Origin: Sedimentisphaerales bacterium
GTDB taxonomy: Bacteria > Planctomycetota > Phycisphaerae > Sedimentisphaerales > Anaerobacaceae
Assembly: GCA_029907605.1 (NCBI GenBank)
Contig: JARYLO010000003.1
Location: forward strand, 1 to 64,000
Length of the DNA stretch: 64,000 bases
Reading direction: 5' to 3'
In this document: one piece after another, positions 8,238 to 17,084 of the stretch
Position numbering within the stretch: position 1 is the first letter of the stretch
How the letters are laid out: every line of letters begins with the position of its first letter
Notes under the pieces: generated by a model
Database searches by the model: none
Told to the model about the DNA's origin: nothing
The model's input: the letters and a program-made list of their open reading frames with translations, nothing else
Made by a program: the position numbers and the translations under genes

Positions 8238-9371
8238 ATGACCACAGAACAACCAGACAGGTCACAAGGCAAGGTTGGCCACGAGCCTGCCATAAATAAA
8301 TATTTCCGCGCGGCAATCAAGACACAGGCTAGTGACCTACACATCAAGGCTGGACAGACCCCAAAGTTGAGGATCATGGGCACATTAAAGAGCACCTCAG
8401 GTGAACCCCTGACCAGCGAGCAGGCAGAGCAGATGATCCTGGAGATCCTCACGTCCCAACAGAAACAGCGGCTTGCAGAACATGGGACCCTGGACTTTGC
8501 CTATGAGTATGATCCTGAGAACAGGTTTAGGGTCAATGTGTTCCGCCAAAGGGGCCACCTGAGCCTGGCTGCAAGAAGGGTGGTAAGCACGATACCATCC
8601 TTTGATCAATTGCACCTGCCACCCATCATAGCCAAGATAGCAGAGAGCCAGGAAGGGCTGGTGCTCGTGGTTGGCCCTACTGGTTCTGGTAAGACCACGA
8701 CTATAGCAGCCATGTTGGATCACATAGCACGCACCAGGGCATGCCATATCATCACGATAGAGGACCCTATCGAATATCTATACAAGGACAGCAAGGCCAT
8801 TGTATCACAGCGTGAGATCGGCATAGACGTACCAAGCTATGAGGAGGCCCTGACATACCTGATGCGGCAGGACCCAGACGTGGTGCTTGTAGGTGAGATG
8901 CGGGACGCGCAAACCGTCACTGCCGGCATGAGGGCTGCAGAGACAGGACATCTGGTCTTCGGAACCCTCCATTCAGCGAATGCCTCGCAGGCCATACACC
9001 GCATCCTGGACCTATTCCCACCCAATGAAAGGGACCTGGTACGTCAGGCCCTTGCCATAAGCATAAAGGCCATCATTAGCCAGGTACTGATCCCGTCCAT
9101 AAAGGAGGGCATAGGCCGGGTACCTGCTGTGGAGGTCCTATTGTCAAATCCTACGGTCAGAAAGCTCATATCGGAAGGTCGGGAGGCAGACCTGCCCAGT
9201 GTAATAAGGGCCTGCCAAAGGGAAGGCATGCAGGACCTCACTGACAACCTGTGCGAACTGGTCAAGAGCGGGATTATAGATCCTAAGGAGGCCTACAAAC
9301 ACGCACCAAACCAGGACGAACTGAAGATGGCCCTCAAGGGGATCAGGACAGTGGCCGAAGGAATCCTCTGA
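8238..9371 (+). CDS. pilT: Type IV pilus retraction-type ATPase PilT
   Basis: Hexameric cytoplasmic ATPase that drives pilus disassembly or retraction. The 377-residue length fits the family. Domain order is an N-terminal PAS-like domain with SDLHIKAGQTPKLRI (about residues 30-45), Walker A GPTGSGKTTT (about 146), the Asp box ITIEDPIEY, Walker B DPDVVLVGEMRD and the His box TGHLVFGTLHS. The C-terminus carries the helical retraction region, although the AIRNLIRE-type motif is diverged. The ATG is preceded by GGAGG with good spacing. A membrane-anchored PilB-like ATPase follows 40 bp downstream on the same strand, and both prepilin genes lie around 60 kb, so a pilus or pseudopilus machine is plausible. 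Confidence 0.93.
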   Translation: MTTEQPDRSQGKVGHEPAINKYFRAAIKTQASDLHIKAGQTPKLRIMGTLKSTSGEPLTSEQAEQMILEILTSQQKQRLAEHGTLDFAYEYDPENRFRVNVFRQRGHLSLAARRVVSTIPSFDQLHLPPIIAKIAESQEGLVLVVGPTGSGKTTTIAAMLDHIARTRACHIITIEDPIEYLYKDSKAIVSQREIGIDVPSYEEALTYLMRQDPDVVLVGEMRDAQTVTAGMRAAETGHLVFGTLHSANASQAIHRILDLFPPNERDLVRQALAISIKAIISQVLIPSIKEGIGRVPAVEVLLSNPTVRKLISEGREADLPSVIRACQREGMQDLTDNLCELVKSGIIDPKEAYKHAPNQDELKMALKGIRTVAEGIL

Positions 9372-9411
9372 TAGGCAATCTGGCTATCTAGACATGACCA
9401 AAGAGTAGGTG

Positions 9412-11079
9412 ATGGTGACAGAGTTTGGTAACTATATATCTATTGTAAAACTGGCGATCTTTTGGGCAGTATTCATGGGAACATTGCCCCTGCTGGCCTG
9501 GATACACAGGGACGCAAAGGCGATAGGTGCAGATGTGCTCCGATGGACCGCCGCTGTCTTGGCATGTCTGGTGTTCGGTACGATAATATGGTGGATCATA
9601 CCGATCTACATCCTAGGTCTATTGTTCTACATCGTGGCCATCGGTACTGTGGCCATTGCATATATACGGGAACATAATAGGCATGCAATGCCCTTTGACA
9701 AGCTCCTGACCGTAGATCACATAAAGAGGCTCTTGAGCAAGAAGGCCGCACAGGCGGAGTTATCAAGCGAATTTGTCTTTGTGACAAAGAACAATAATCC
9801 TGTTCCTACACCTCAACCAAAGACCCCTGACTTCTATGGATATAAGGTGGCCTACGATGTGATCTCTGAGGCCCTCAGGAGGCGTGTTGCCTCCATAACC
9901 TTCCGCCTTGCTGCCAATGGCCAGACCGTCATCTACGAGATTGATGGCCTTGCCACAAAGGAACCTGAGATGCCAAGGGAGCAGATGGCCTACCTGCTCA
10001 GATTTGTAAAGCTGCTTGCAGACGTAGACCTGAATGAGAGGCGCAAACCACAACAGGGGATCTTCAGGATCTGGAAGGGCAAGGACTCGATAGAATGGGA
10101 GGTAAAGACCGCTGGCTCAGTGACTGCCGAACAGATGCAGATCCGCAGGATCTTCAAGGATGCAGGGATGCGTCTATCCGAAATTGGTCTAGCAAACGAC
10201 CAGGCGGCTGCCCTGCAGGACATAGGTAAGAGGAAACAAGGCATATTTATTATCTCAGGCCCACAAAAAAGTGGTGTCACGACTACCTTCTATGCATTCT
10301 TGAGGGAACATGACGCATACATCAATAGCGTCCAGACACTCGAGACGGAGATATCGGAGAAGTTGCCCAGTGTTACACAGGAGCTTTACAGCCTATCAGA
10401 TACGGCCACGCAGTCCTACGCGGACAAACTCGAGTCGATGATCAGGCTTGGGGCAGACATAATAGGTGTGGCTGAATGCAAGGACCAGCAGACGGCAAAG
10501 GTTATATGCCGCGCTGCCAGGGAGGGCAAGATGCTCTATGTGGTCCTGAAGGCAGATAGCGCGCTAAATGCACTTGGGATCTGGCTCAAACTAGTCGGGG
10601 ATCGCAAGGCTGCCTTGGCGGATCTGGTGGGGGTGACATGTCAGAGGCTAGTCAGGAAGCTATGTGAGAACTGCAAGCAGGCATATACACCCAATCCTGA
10701 GATACTCAAGAGGTTCAACCTCCCTGCAGACAAGATAAAGGCCTTGTACAAGGCTAGCGGTGTGATCTATGACAAGAAGGGCAGGGAGAGCACCTGTCCC
10801 CAGTGCCAGGGTACAGGGTTTGTTGGAAGGACAGGCCTCTTCGAGATCATCTTCTGCAACGATGAACTCAGGCAGTCACTCTACAGATGCAAGAGCCTTT
10901 CGGAGATGGGTTCAGTAATCCGCAAGTCTGGTTTCTTGAGCATCCAAGAACAGGGCCTGCGGAAGGTCTTACAGGGCCTGACGGCCATCCAGGAACTCGT
11001 GCGAGTACTCGGGCAGACGCAAAAGGAGCAGGCAAAGGGTACAGGTCAATCCAGAAATGGGGCAGCACCAAATGCTTAG
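9412..11079 (+). CDS. Membrane-anchored PilB/GspE-like ATPase with degenerate P-loop
   Basis: Protein of 555 residues related to type II secretion/type IV pilus assembly ATPases. Three hydrophobic segments occupy roughly residues 8-85, unlike classical PilB, which is peripheral. A PilB-like N2 domain follows. The Walker A position reads GPQKSGVTTT (about 283-292): the invariant lysine before the Thr pair is replaced by Val. The Walker-B region is GADIIGVAECKD, and the TLHT box is replaced by VLKADSA. The C-terminal zinc-binding pairs CENC (about 417-420) and CPQC (about 461-464) are intact, as is TGFVGRTGLFEI. The start ATG follows TAGGTG. The protein probably assembles like PilB, but whether it hydrolyses ATP is doubtful. 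Co-directional with pilT and a CvpA-like gene. Confidence 0.8.
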   Translation: MVTEFGNYISIVKLAIFWAVFMGTLPLLAWIHRDAKAIGADVLRWTAAVLACLVFGTIIWWIIPIYILGLLFYIVAIGTVAIAYIREHNRHAMPFDKLLTVDHIKRLLSKKAAQAELSSEFVFVTKNNNPVPTPQPKTPDFYGYKVAYDVISEALRRRVASITFRLAANGQTVIYEIDGLATKEPEMPREQMAYLLRFVKLLADVDLNERRKPQQGIFRIWKGKDSIEWEVKTAGSVTAEQMQIRRIFKDAGMRLSEIGLANDQAAALQDIGKRKQGIFIISGPQKSGVTTTFYAFLREHDAYINSVQTLETEISEKLPSVTQELYSLSDTATQSYADKLESMIRLGADIIGVAECKDQQTAKVICRAAREGKMLYVVLKADSALNALGIWLKLVGDRKAALADLVGVTCQRLVRKLCENCKQAYTPNPEILKRFNLPADKIKALYKASGVIYDKKGRESTCPQCQGTGFVGRTGLFEIIFCNDELRQSLYRCKSLSEMGSVIRKSGFLSIQEQGLRKVLQGLTAIQELVRVLGQTQKEQAKGTGQSRNGAAPNA

Positions 11080-11082
11080 GAG

Positions 11083-12186
11083 ATGCACATTGCCATGGCC
11101 TTGTTAGCGGTATTGTTGATCATTGCTGGGTCTGCAGCCATTCAGTATTTCAAAGGGAATACTGCAAAGGCAGCCGCAACACTGATAGCCGTGATCAGTT
11201 GTGGATTTGCTGCCCTGGGACTATCCGAGCCACTTGCAAGGCTGGTCGGGACCTACCTTGGTATGTTAGCAGAATGGGCTGACCTGCTATGCTTTGTACT
11301 GGTCTTTGTCCTATCCTTTGCCATCCTCCAGACAGCCATATCGCAGATCCTGAAGGAACCAATAGATCTAGGCAAGCCCATCGAGCAGGTGGCCAGACCT
11401 ATCTTGGGGGCAATCATCGGCTACATAATCAGTGGTGTGGTATTGATAGGGTTGGCATTGGCCCCATTGCCGCCTGGCTATCCATACCCAAGGTTCGACA
11501 GTGTAAGGCCTGATGCCAGCAGGCCAAAAAGGGGGCTGCTCAATCCGGATGGCTTCCTGTGTGGGTGGTTTGGTCTTGCCAGCAGGGGAAGCCTTGCAGC
11601 AATAGGCAACCCACAGAGTTTTTCGCTGGTCAGGGCTGGGTTCCTTGATCAACTGTATCTCAACAGACTGGGCACCGCACACAAGGTCACCAGACGCACA
11701 GAAGGTCCTGCCATAGAGGCTGGAAGGCCAGGGGTCTGGCAGGGGCCAACAGATATCACCGATACGCAAGGATCAAGGCTGACCACCATGCCAGGCCACA
11801 CATTCATGCTGGCCAGGATAGGTTTCAAGCGCGGTGCACTAAAGGATATAAGTCCATTCTTGTTGGGGCAGGTAAGGCTGATATGCAAGGCCTCTAGCAA
11901 CGGCAATCCCTTCTCAGGCAAAGGCAGGGCCATTTATCCAATCGGTTTGATGGTAGGCCCCAGACAGATCGCACTGAAGGGCCTGGCAGAATCGATCAGA
12001 TTGGAGGAAAAGGACTTTGGCAGGGAGGACTCGGTAAGATACATCGACTTTGGATTCTTTGTACCAGACGGCTGGACACCAGTGCTTGCCCAGTTCAAGC
12101 TCAATAATATGGTACAGTTGAGCATGGCAAGGGAACAGATACCGCAGGTAATCCCATTTGGACATGCAGATGCCAGTGGTGAATAA
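11083..12186 (+). CDS. CvpA-like membrane protein with long C-terminal extension
   Basis: The first ~130 residues contain four hydrophobic segments in the arrangement of CvpA-type proteins (integral membrane proteins linked to colicin V export and envelope homeostasis). They are followed by about 230 residues of soluble, probably periplasmic sequence starting PPGYPYPRF. No catalytic motif is recognised. The gene begins 3 bases after the upstream stop. AGGAG abuts the first ATG (11083), so the in-frame ATG at 11095 may be the true start. It closes the pilT operon and converges with the oxidoreductase gene (22-bp gap). Assignment to CvpA is based on membrane topology and is moderate. Confidence 0.6.
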   Translation: MHIAMALLAVLLIIAGSAAIQYFKGNTAKAAATLIAVISCGFAALGLSEPLARLVGTYLGMLAEWADLLCFVLVFVLSFAILQTAISQILKEPIDLGKPIEQVARPILGAIIGYIISGVVLIGLALAPLPPGYPYPRFDSVRPDASRPKRGLLNPDGFLCGWFGLASRGSLAAIGNPQSFSLVRAGFLDQLYLNRLGTAHKVTRRTEGPAIEAGRPGVWQGPTDITDTQGSRLTTMPGHTFMLARIGFKRGALKDISPFLLGQVRLICKASSNGNPFSGKGRAIYPIGLMVGPRQIALKGLAESIRLEEKDFGREDSVRYIDFGFFVPDGWTPVLAQFKLNNMVQLSMAREQIPQVIPFGHADASGE

Positions 12187-12208
12187 GGCTTCCAGCCCAA
12201 TAGCCAGC

Positions 12209-13249
12209 CTAGGACCAGCGATGCCTGGCTACTTGGTCGATGATCCTCTTAGCGCACCGTAAGGCTGCAAGTCCCTCCTGGGCCGTTACGATAGGAAGAC
12301 CAGGTCGACGGGCCACTGCATCCAGAAATGCCTGTTGCTCTAGGACAACTGGCTCACCATCCCCTATCTGGAGTCGTTCTAACTGGACAAGATTGGCCCA
12401 GTCTAGATTATCCTGGATCTTGCCTTCCAAGATCCCCTGTCTAAGCTGGTCGATTTGACCGGCCTTTTGTCTGAGGCGGATCAAGGTGCCCTTTCGAGCC
12501 AGGCAATCCACGCTCATATAGACATCGTCAGTGAACACACGTATCCGTCGTTCCTTTTTTAGTGCCAACCTGGAGGCCGTAAGATTGGCCACACAACCAT
12601 TCGCAAAGGCCATCCTGGCACTACAAAGGTCCTGGTTGTCTGTGACCACGCCAACACCAACTGCCTGTACCTGTTTGAGGGGGCTGCAGACCATGGATAG
12701 GACCAGGTCAATATCGTGGATCATCACATCCAGGACGACACTAACCTCTGTTGAGCGAAACGGAAATGGGCTTACCCTTATTGCCTCTATGAACCTGGGT
12801 CTTGCCAGATGGGGTCGCATGGCCAAAACAGCAGGGTTATATCTCTCTGAATGCCCTACTGCCACCAAGGTCTGATACCTCTCGGAAAGCTCGACTATCC
12901 TGCGGGCCTGCCTGATATCAGCAGCGATGGGCTTTTCGATCAGCACAGGAATCTCCCTGGTGATGAACATACTGGCTAGCTCCAGGTGCGTGGGCGTTGG
13001 GGTGGCAATGGTGACAGCATCTACCTGATCCAATATCTGCTTGCAATCGCCAAAGGCTTGACAACCATATGTCTTTGCCAACTCCGCTGCCTTTTGCAGA
13101 TCTATATCTACGATCGCAACCAGCCTACTGGATGCCAATTGACTGTATGCCTTGGCATGGATGGCCCCCATACGGCCTGCGCCCACAACCGCGGTGCGTA
13201 GGTACGGTCTGCCAGACTGGCACGATGCCGATATGTCAGGACCGTGCAT
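12209..13249 (-). CDS. Gfo/Idh/MocA-family oxidoreductase next to lpxA
   Basis: NAD(P)-dependent sugar dehydrogenase fold of 346 residues. The Rossmann motif VVGAGRMGAIHAKAY begins near residue 20, the cofactor/substrate motif EKPIA lies near 105, and the catalytic-domain stretch VVLDVMIHDIDLV is typical of the family. Its start overlaps the end of lpxA by 14 nt, so it is the last gene of the lipid A cluster. In bacteria that build 3-amino-sugar lipid A, a member of this family (GnnA) oxidises UDP-GlcNAc at C3 next to lpxA, with GnnB as aminotransferase. No GnnB-like gene is visible in the window, so that role is only a suggestion. Confidence 0.85.
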   Translation of the reverse strand: MHGPDISASCQSGRPYLRTAVVGAGRMGAIHAKAYSQLASSRLVAIVDIDLQKAAELAKTYGCQAFGDCKQILDQVDAVTIATPTPTHLELASMFITREIPVLIEKPIAADIRQARRIVELSERYQTLVAVGHSERYNPAVLAMRPHLARPRFIEAIRVSPFPFRSTEVSVVLDVMIHDIDLVLSMVCSPLKQVQAVGVGVVTDNQDLCSARMAFANGCVANLTASRLALKKERRIRVFTDDVYMSVDCLARKGTLIRLRQKAGQIDQLRQGILEGKIQDNLDWANLVQLERLQIGDGEPVVLEQQAFLDAVARRPGLPIVTAQEGLAALRCAKRIIDQVARHRWS

Positions 13250-14051
13250 TCCTAGTGCACTCTAGAAACCTGCCGTAGCGATGCTGGCTACTCCTGTGGA
13301 TGGCCTCAACCATGGCACGGACATTCTCATCTAGTCCATCCTGTTGGGCCAGTTCCTGGGCCTTGGTCAATAGGGGGCCACCCTTCCTATATAACTCCTT
13401 AAAGGCCGCGATTATCCTTTTCTGTTGCTCACGGTTAAGGCCGGCCCTAATAAGGCCGCGGACATTCACGCCACGTACCTTCGTAGGATAGCTCCCAGAA
13501 ACCACAACGAATGGCGGCACATCCCTTGTAATAGAGGTCATGCCTGCTGCGTAAGCCCACCTTCCGATGGTCACGAATTGATGGATGCCTACTAGCCCAC
13601 TGAGCCACGCCCCGGTCTCTATATGGCAATGACCAGCTACCTGGACATAGTTGGTCATCACGATATGATCCTCCAGTACACAGTCGTGACCAACATGGGC
13701 ACCGACCATCAGCAGGTTGTGATTGCCTATCTTGGTAGAGCAGCCAGAGTATTTACTCCTATGAATGGTAACGTATTCCCTAAATGTATTCCCATCCCCA
13801 ATCACCACAGAGCCGACCGTCACCTGTTCCTTGAAACCTAGGATCTGCGGCCTAGAACCGATTACACAATAGGGATAAAAAACATTATCTTTACCGATTA
13901 TCACCTCGTCGCCGATGACCACGTGAGACCTCAGGACCGTGCCCGCCCCTATCTGAGCGGCCCTGCCTACAATACAATAAGGCCCTATCTGGGCCTGGGG
14001 ATCTATGATCGCCTCTTTATCTATGACAGCGGTTGGATGTATACTTGACAT
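13236..14051 (-). CDS. lpxA: Acyl-ACP-UDP-N-acetylglucosamine O-acyltransferase LpxA
   Basis: First step of lipid A synthesis: transfer of a 3-hydroxyacyl chain from ACP to UDP-GlcNAc. The 271 residues form hexapeptide repeats of a left-handed beta-helix (IHPTAVIDKEA, IDPQAQIGPYCIVG, etc.) up to about residue 190, with a helical C-terminal domain. Diagnostic features are GDGNTFREYVTIHR and the catalytic His in GAHVGHDC (about residue 120). The gene lies between lpxC/fabZ (21-bp gap) and the Gfo/Idh gene (14-nt overlap). Identity is firm; acyl-chain length and acceptor sugar cannot be told from sequence here. Confidence 0.95.
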   Translation of the reverse strand: MSSIHPTAVIDKEAIIDPQAQIGPYCIVGRAAQIGAGTVLRSHVVIGDEVIIGKDNVFYPYCVIGSRPQILGFKEQVTVGSVVIGDGNTFREYVTIHRSKYSGCSTKIGNHNLLMVGAHVGHDCVLEDHIVMTNYVQVAGHCHIETGAWLSGLVGIHQFVTIGRWAYAAGMTSITRDVPPFVVVSGSYPTKVRGVNVRGLIRAGLNREQQKRIIAAFKELYRKGGPLLTKAQELAQQDGLDENVRAMVEAIHRSSQHRYGRFLECTRNARS

Positions 14052-14072
14052 ACGCCTCCATAATCGGGCAAG

Positions 14073-15428
14073 TTATTGCTGGGTCGTGTCGCTGGCCAGG
14101 CCTTCAGCCTGCCTTGCATCCAATTCATCGATAAGCATGAACTTGATCTCTGCCTCGGCAGCCAAGGCATCCCTGACCCATGCAGTACACCTACAGTGGG
14201 CAGTCCTTCTCCTGAGCCTTACGGTCTCTGCACATAGGATAAGCTGATCACCAGGTACTACAGGCTTGCGAAACTTCACGCCATCCATGCTTAACAGCAA
14301 TGCCAGTTTACCTGTGTGCTCTAGCCTCTGGGCAAACAAAAGACCTGAGACCTGGGCCAAGGCCTCCAAGATCAATACGCCTGGCATGATGGGGGTACCT
14401 GGGAAGTGACCTTGGAAGAATAATTCATTGAAGGTAACGTTCTTTATGCCCTTTATCCGCGTATCACCCTCTATCTCTATGATCTTGTCCACAAGCAAAA
14501 ATGGATACCTATGTGGCAATATCTTCTGGATCCGCCTTATGTCCAAGACAGCATCCGTTCCCTCCTTTGCTATCCGATCCTGCCTTATCGCCATCTCGTA
14601 CAGCTTGCGGACAAGCTGCTGGTTCAATGCATGACCGCTTCTATGCGCAACGATCCTGGCAGATACAGGCCTGCCAACCAAGACCAGGTCACCGACTAGG
14701 TCCACTATCTTGTGCCTGACACACTCGTTTGGGAACCTGTATGAGTTGCGGATCGGTCCGTCGGAATCTATCACCAACAAGTCCTTTGGGCCAAGATGCA
14801 TGCCTATACCACGTGACTGAAATTGCCTGGCCTCTGCCTCAAGCACGAATGTCCTGGCAGGGGCCAGGTGTAACTCAAATGTCTCAGGGGTGATGGTGCA
14901 ACCATAGGTCTGCCGCCCGATACCTGTATGGCCTGCATAATCCAGGTCAAATGAGATCGTCAGACCAGGCTGGCTGGACTCAGGTGGAAGGGCATATATG
15001 GAGGCATCTTCATTGGAGACGACCACCGGCTCTGTAAGTACCAGTTCCCTCTGAACGGCCTGCTGCTCCAAGACGCCGCAGTCCTTCAATACCCGCAGAT
15101 ACTCGGCAGCACTGGCATCAGGCCCTGGCATCTCTGGGCTATCAACCTCTATGATGAGGTTGTCTATCTGCAGCCCCCCAATGGCGGCTAGACAGTGTTC
15201 AACCGTCTCAATATACACGTGGCCCTTCTTGAGGCAGGTCCTGCGGGGACCCTCAGCCAGGTTCGGGGCTATGGCCTTGATCTGAACAGGCTCGGGCAGG
15301 TCGGTCCTGACAAAGACGATCCCTCTATCCTCTTCAGCAGGCCTGAACCTCACGGTGGCATGCTGTCCACTAAACAGCCCCCTGCCCTCCAACTGGGCCT
15401 GTTCACGAATGGTCTTTTGAAGCCTCAA
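14073..15428 (-). CDS. lpxC/fabZ: LpxC-FabZ fusion: UDP-3-O-acyl-GlcNAc deacetylase / 3-hydroxyacyl-ACP dehydratase
   Basis: Bifunctional protein of 451 residues. Residues 1-290 are LpxC, the zinc deacetylase that commits substrate to lipid A: zinc ligands appear in VEHCLAAI and [10 protein letters not shown], and the catalytic His in HRSGHALN. Residues 300-440 are FabZ, a hot-dog-fold dehydratase of fatty acid elongation, with [14 protein letters not shown], the catalytic His in [13 protein letters not shown] and the active-site region EALAQ. Such fusions are known from Bacteroidetes and some planctomycetes, and they tie the two pathways that compete for 3-hydroxyacyl-ACP. The start is a TTG at 15426-15428 with AGAAAGGC upstream, overlapping the end of lpxD by 26 nt. 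Confidence 0.94.
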   Translation of the reverse strand: MRLQKTIREQAQLEGRGLFSGQHATVRFRPAEEDRGIVFVRTDLPEPVQIKAIAPNLAEGPRRTCLKKGHVYIETVEHCLAAIGGLQIDNLIIEVDSPEMPGPDASAAEYLRVLKDCGVLEQQAVQRELVLTEPVVVSNEDASIYALPPESSQPGLTISFDLDYAGHTGIGRQTYGCTITPETFELHLAPARTFVLEAEARQFQSRGIGMHLGPKDLLVIDSDGPIRNSYRFPNECVRHKIVDLVGDLVLVGRPVSARIVAHRSGHALNQQLVRKLYEMAIRQDRIAKEGTDAVLDIRRIQKILPHRYPFLLVDKIIEIEGDTRIKGIKNVTFNELFFQGHFPGTPIMPGVLILEALAQVSGLLFAQRLEHTGKLALLLSMDGVKFRKPVVPGDQLILCAETVRLRRRTAHCRCTAWVRDALAAEAEIKFMLIDELDARQAEGLASDTTQQ

Positions 15429-16446
15429 GCCTTTCTAACCTCCTGGCCAGTTCCTTTACCTTGGAGGCCAGCTTTGGAAGACGCAGTATTTCCCCTACTA
15501 CACGCAGTGCCTGCACCTGATCCAGGGCTGGGGTCCACGCCTTCTTGGACCCAGCCGGCACGTCCGACATCACACCTGCCTGCGCACCGATCATGGCTCG
15601 ATCGCCGATCGTGAGGTTGTCGGCTATCCCCACCTGCCCAGCAAGGACCACACCATCCCCGATCCTACAACTACCGGCAATCCCAACCTGGGCAGAAATC
15701 AGGCAACATTTTCCAATAACCACATTATGCCCTATCTGCACCAGATTATCCAGCTTCGTACCTGCCCCAATGATCGTATTGGTGAACTTTGCCCTGTCAA
15801 TGCAGCAATTGGCCCCTATCTCCGCATAGTCCTCTATGACCACACCACCATTGTGTGGGACCAACTCCGGCCTGCCGTCTATGACCACATAGCCAAAGCC
15901 TATAGAACCGATGGTACTGTTGGCCTGGATGACCACATGATCGCCGATCTTGCAGCCATGATAGACCACCACATTCTGGTGCAGATGCGTATAACTGCCG
16001 ATCTGGCTGGCCTGGCCGATCTTACAGCCCGCACCTATGATGGAATGGCTGCCTATCTTGACCCCATCCTCTATGACCACATAGGGCCCGATGGATACAT
16101 GTTGGCCCAGCTCTACAGCCCGGCCGATCAAGGCAGTCGGATGCACCCCCTCAGGCGCTGGGGCCAATGGCGGCGCAAACAGTCTCAATGCCTTTATCAG
16201 TGCCACATCCACATCGGCAGCTATCAACTGCGGCTTGTCCAGACCTGGTATGGGCTGGGCCACCAGTATCACTGCTGCCCCACAGGTCTTTGCAGCCATA
16301 TGATGTCGATCGGTTGTGGCAAAGCTGAGGCAATCAGGCCCTGCTGCGTCCAGGGGTCTGATCGCCCTAACGATTCCGTGGGCATCGGCCGGCATCAGCC
16401 TTGCATCAAGCCTGGCGGCAAGCTCTTGGAGTGTGATCTCAACCAT
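15403..16446 (-). CDS. lpxD: UDP-3-O-acylglucosamine N-acyltransferase LpxD
   Basis: Adds the second hydroxyacyl chain (N-linked) after LpxC. 347 residues, in the usual range. An N-terminal uridine-binding domain (about 1-100; LSFATTDRH) is followed by a left-handed beta-helix of hexapeptide repeats ([14 protein letters not shown] onward) with the motif GSIGFGYV and the catalytic His in [12 protein letters not shown]-terminal helix with a coiled-coil tendency follows. It lies 12 bp after skp and overlaps lpxC/fabZ by 26 nt, the classical bamA-skp-lpxD order. Confidence 0.95.
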   Translation of the reverse strand: MVEITLQELAARLDARLMPADAHGIVRAIRPLDAAGPDCLSFATTDRHHMAAKTCGAAVILVAQPIPGLDKPQLIAADVDVALIKALRLFAPPLAPAPEGVHPTALIGRAVELGQHVSIGPYVVIEDGVKIGSHSIIGAGCKIGQASQIGSYTHLHQNVVVYHGCKIGDHVVIQANSTIGSIGFGYVVIDGRPELVPHNGGVVIEDYAEIGANCCIDRAKFTNTIIGAGTKLDNLVQIGHNVVIGKCCLISAQVGIAGSCRIGDGVVLAGQVGIADNLTIGDRAMIGAQAGVMSDVPAGSKKAWTPALDQVQALRVVGEILRLPKLASKVKELARRLERLEASKDHS

Positions 16447-16458
16447 CGACTAGGCCAA

Positions 16459-17043
16459 CTACTTCTGATCAATAATCGCCATTACATCAGCAGTGATGTC
16501 TACACAACCCTTGGCATATAGTACCTTCTGTGTATTTATGGTAGCAACAAACCGCTCCGGGGGTATCGGAAACTCGGGCTCGGTCCACTCCAGGACCAAG
16601 GAAAGCCCCTTCTGCTGGGCCACTTGTGTAACGGCCTGGAGGATCTCCTTGTACAACTGCTCGGTCCACTGCCGCTCCTTGGCAGCACTGGCCTGCCGGT
16701 GATATTCCTGCAGTGCTTGGAGCTTGGCCTGCTTTTCTACCATGGCCTTATACAGGTCCATGTACTCTGGGCTTCCCTGCTTGAATGCCTTTAGCTTGGC
16801 CTGGTCAGACTCCAGTTCTTGGTTGAGTCTGGTCAATTCGCCAGTGATCTGCTCTTGCTCTGCCTCAAACTGCCTTTGGCGCTGGCTGGCCCTTTGAGAA
16901 TCACGAAGCAGTCTCATCATACTGACCACCCCGATCCTGGGGACCTGTTCAGGTACCTGCAACTCTGCAGCCCCCCTGTGCATGAAAGATGCGGCTGACA
17001 AGACGATCATCCCAGCGATTACAAACACTGTAAAGCCCTTCAT
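16459..17043 (-). CDS. skp: OmpH/Skp-like periplasmic chaperone
   Basis: Periplasmic holdase that keeps unfolded outer-membrane proteins soluble on their way to BamA. 194 residues: an N-terminal signal peptide (hydrophobic residues 5-20), then VPRIGVVSMMRLLRDS (the OmpH start strand), and a long Gln/Glu/Lys-rich helical hairpin (about 50-135) typical of Skp tentacles, ending with strands (GLSLVLEW, VLYAKGCVDIT). It sits directly between bamA and lpxD as in many diderms. Sequence identity within this family is always low, so the call relies on architecture plus gene order. Confidence 0.85.
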   Translation of the reverse strand: MKGFTVFVIAGMIVLSAASFMHRGAAELQVPEQVPRIGVVSMMRLLRDSQRASQRQRQFEAEQEQITGELTRLNQELESDQAKLKAFKQGSPEYMDLYKAMVEKQAKLQALQEYHRQASAAKERQWTEQLYKEILQAVTQVAQQKGLSLVLEWTEPEFPIPPERFVATINTQKVLYAKGCVDITADVMAIIDQK

Positions 17044-17084
17044 ACTCTATCCTTCCACCACAAGACCAACGAACCTTTCTTTCA

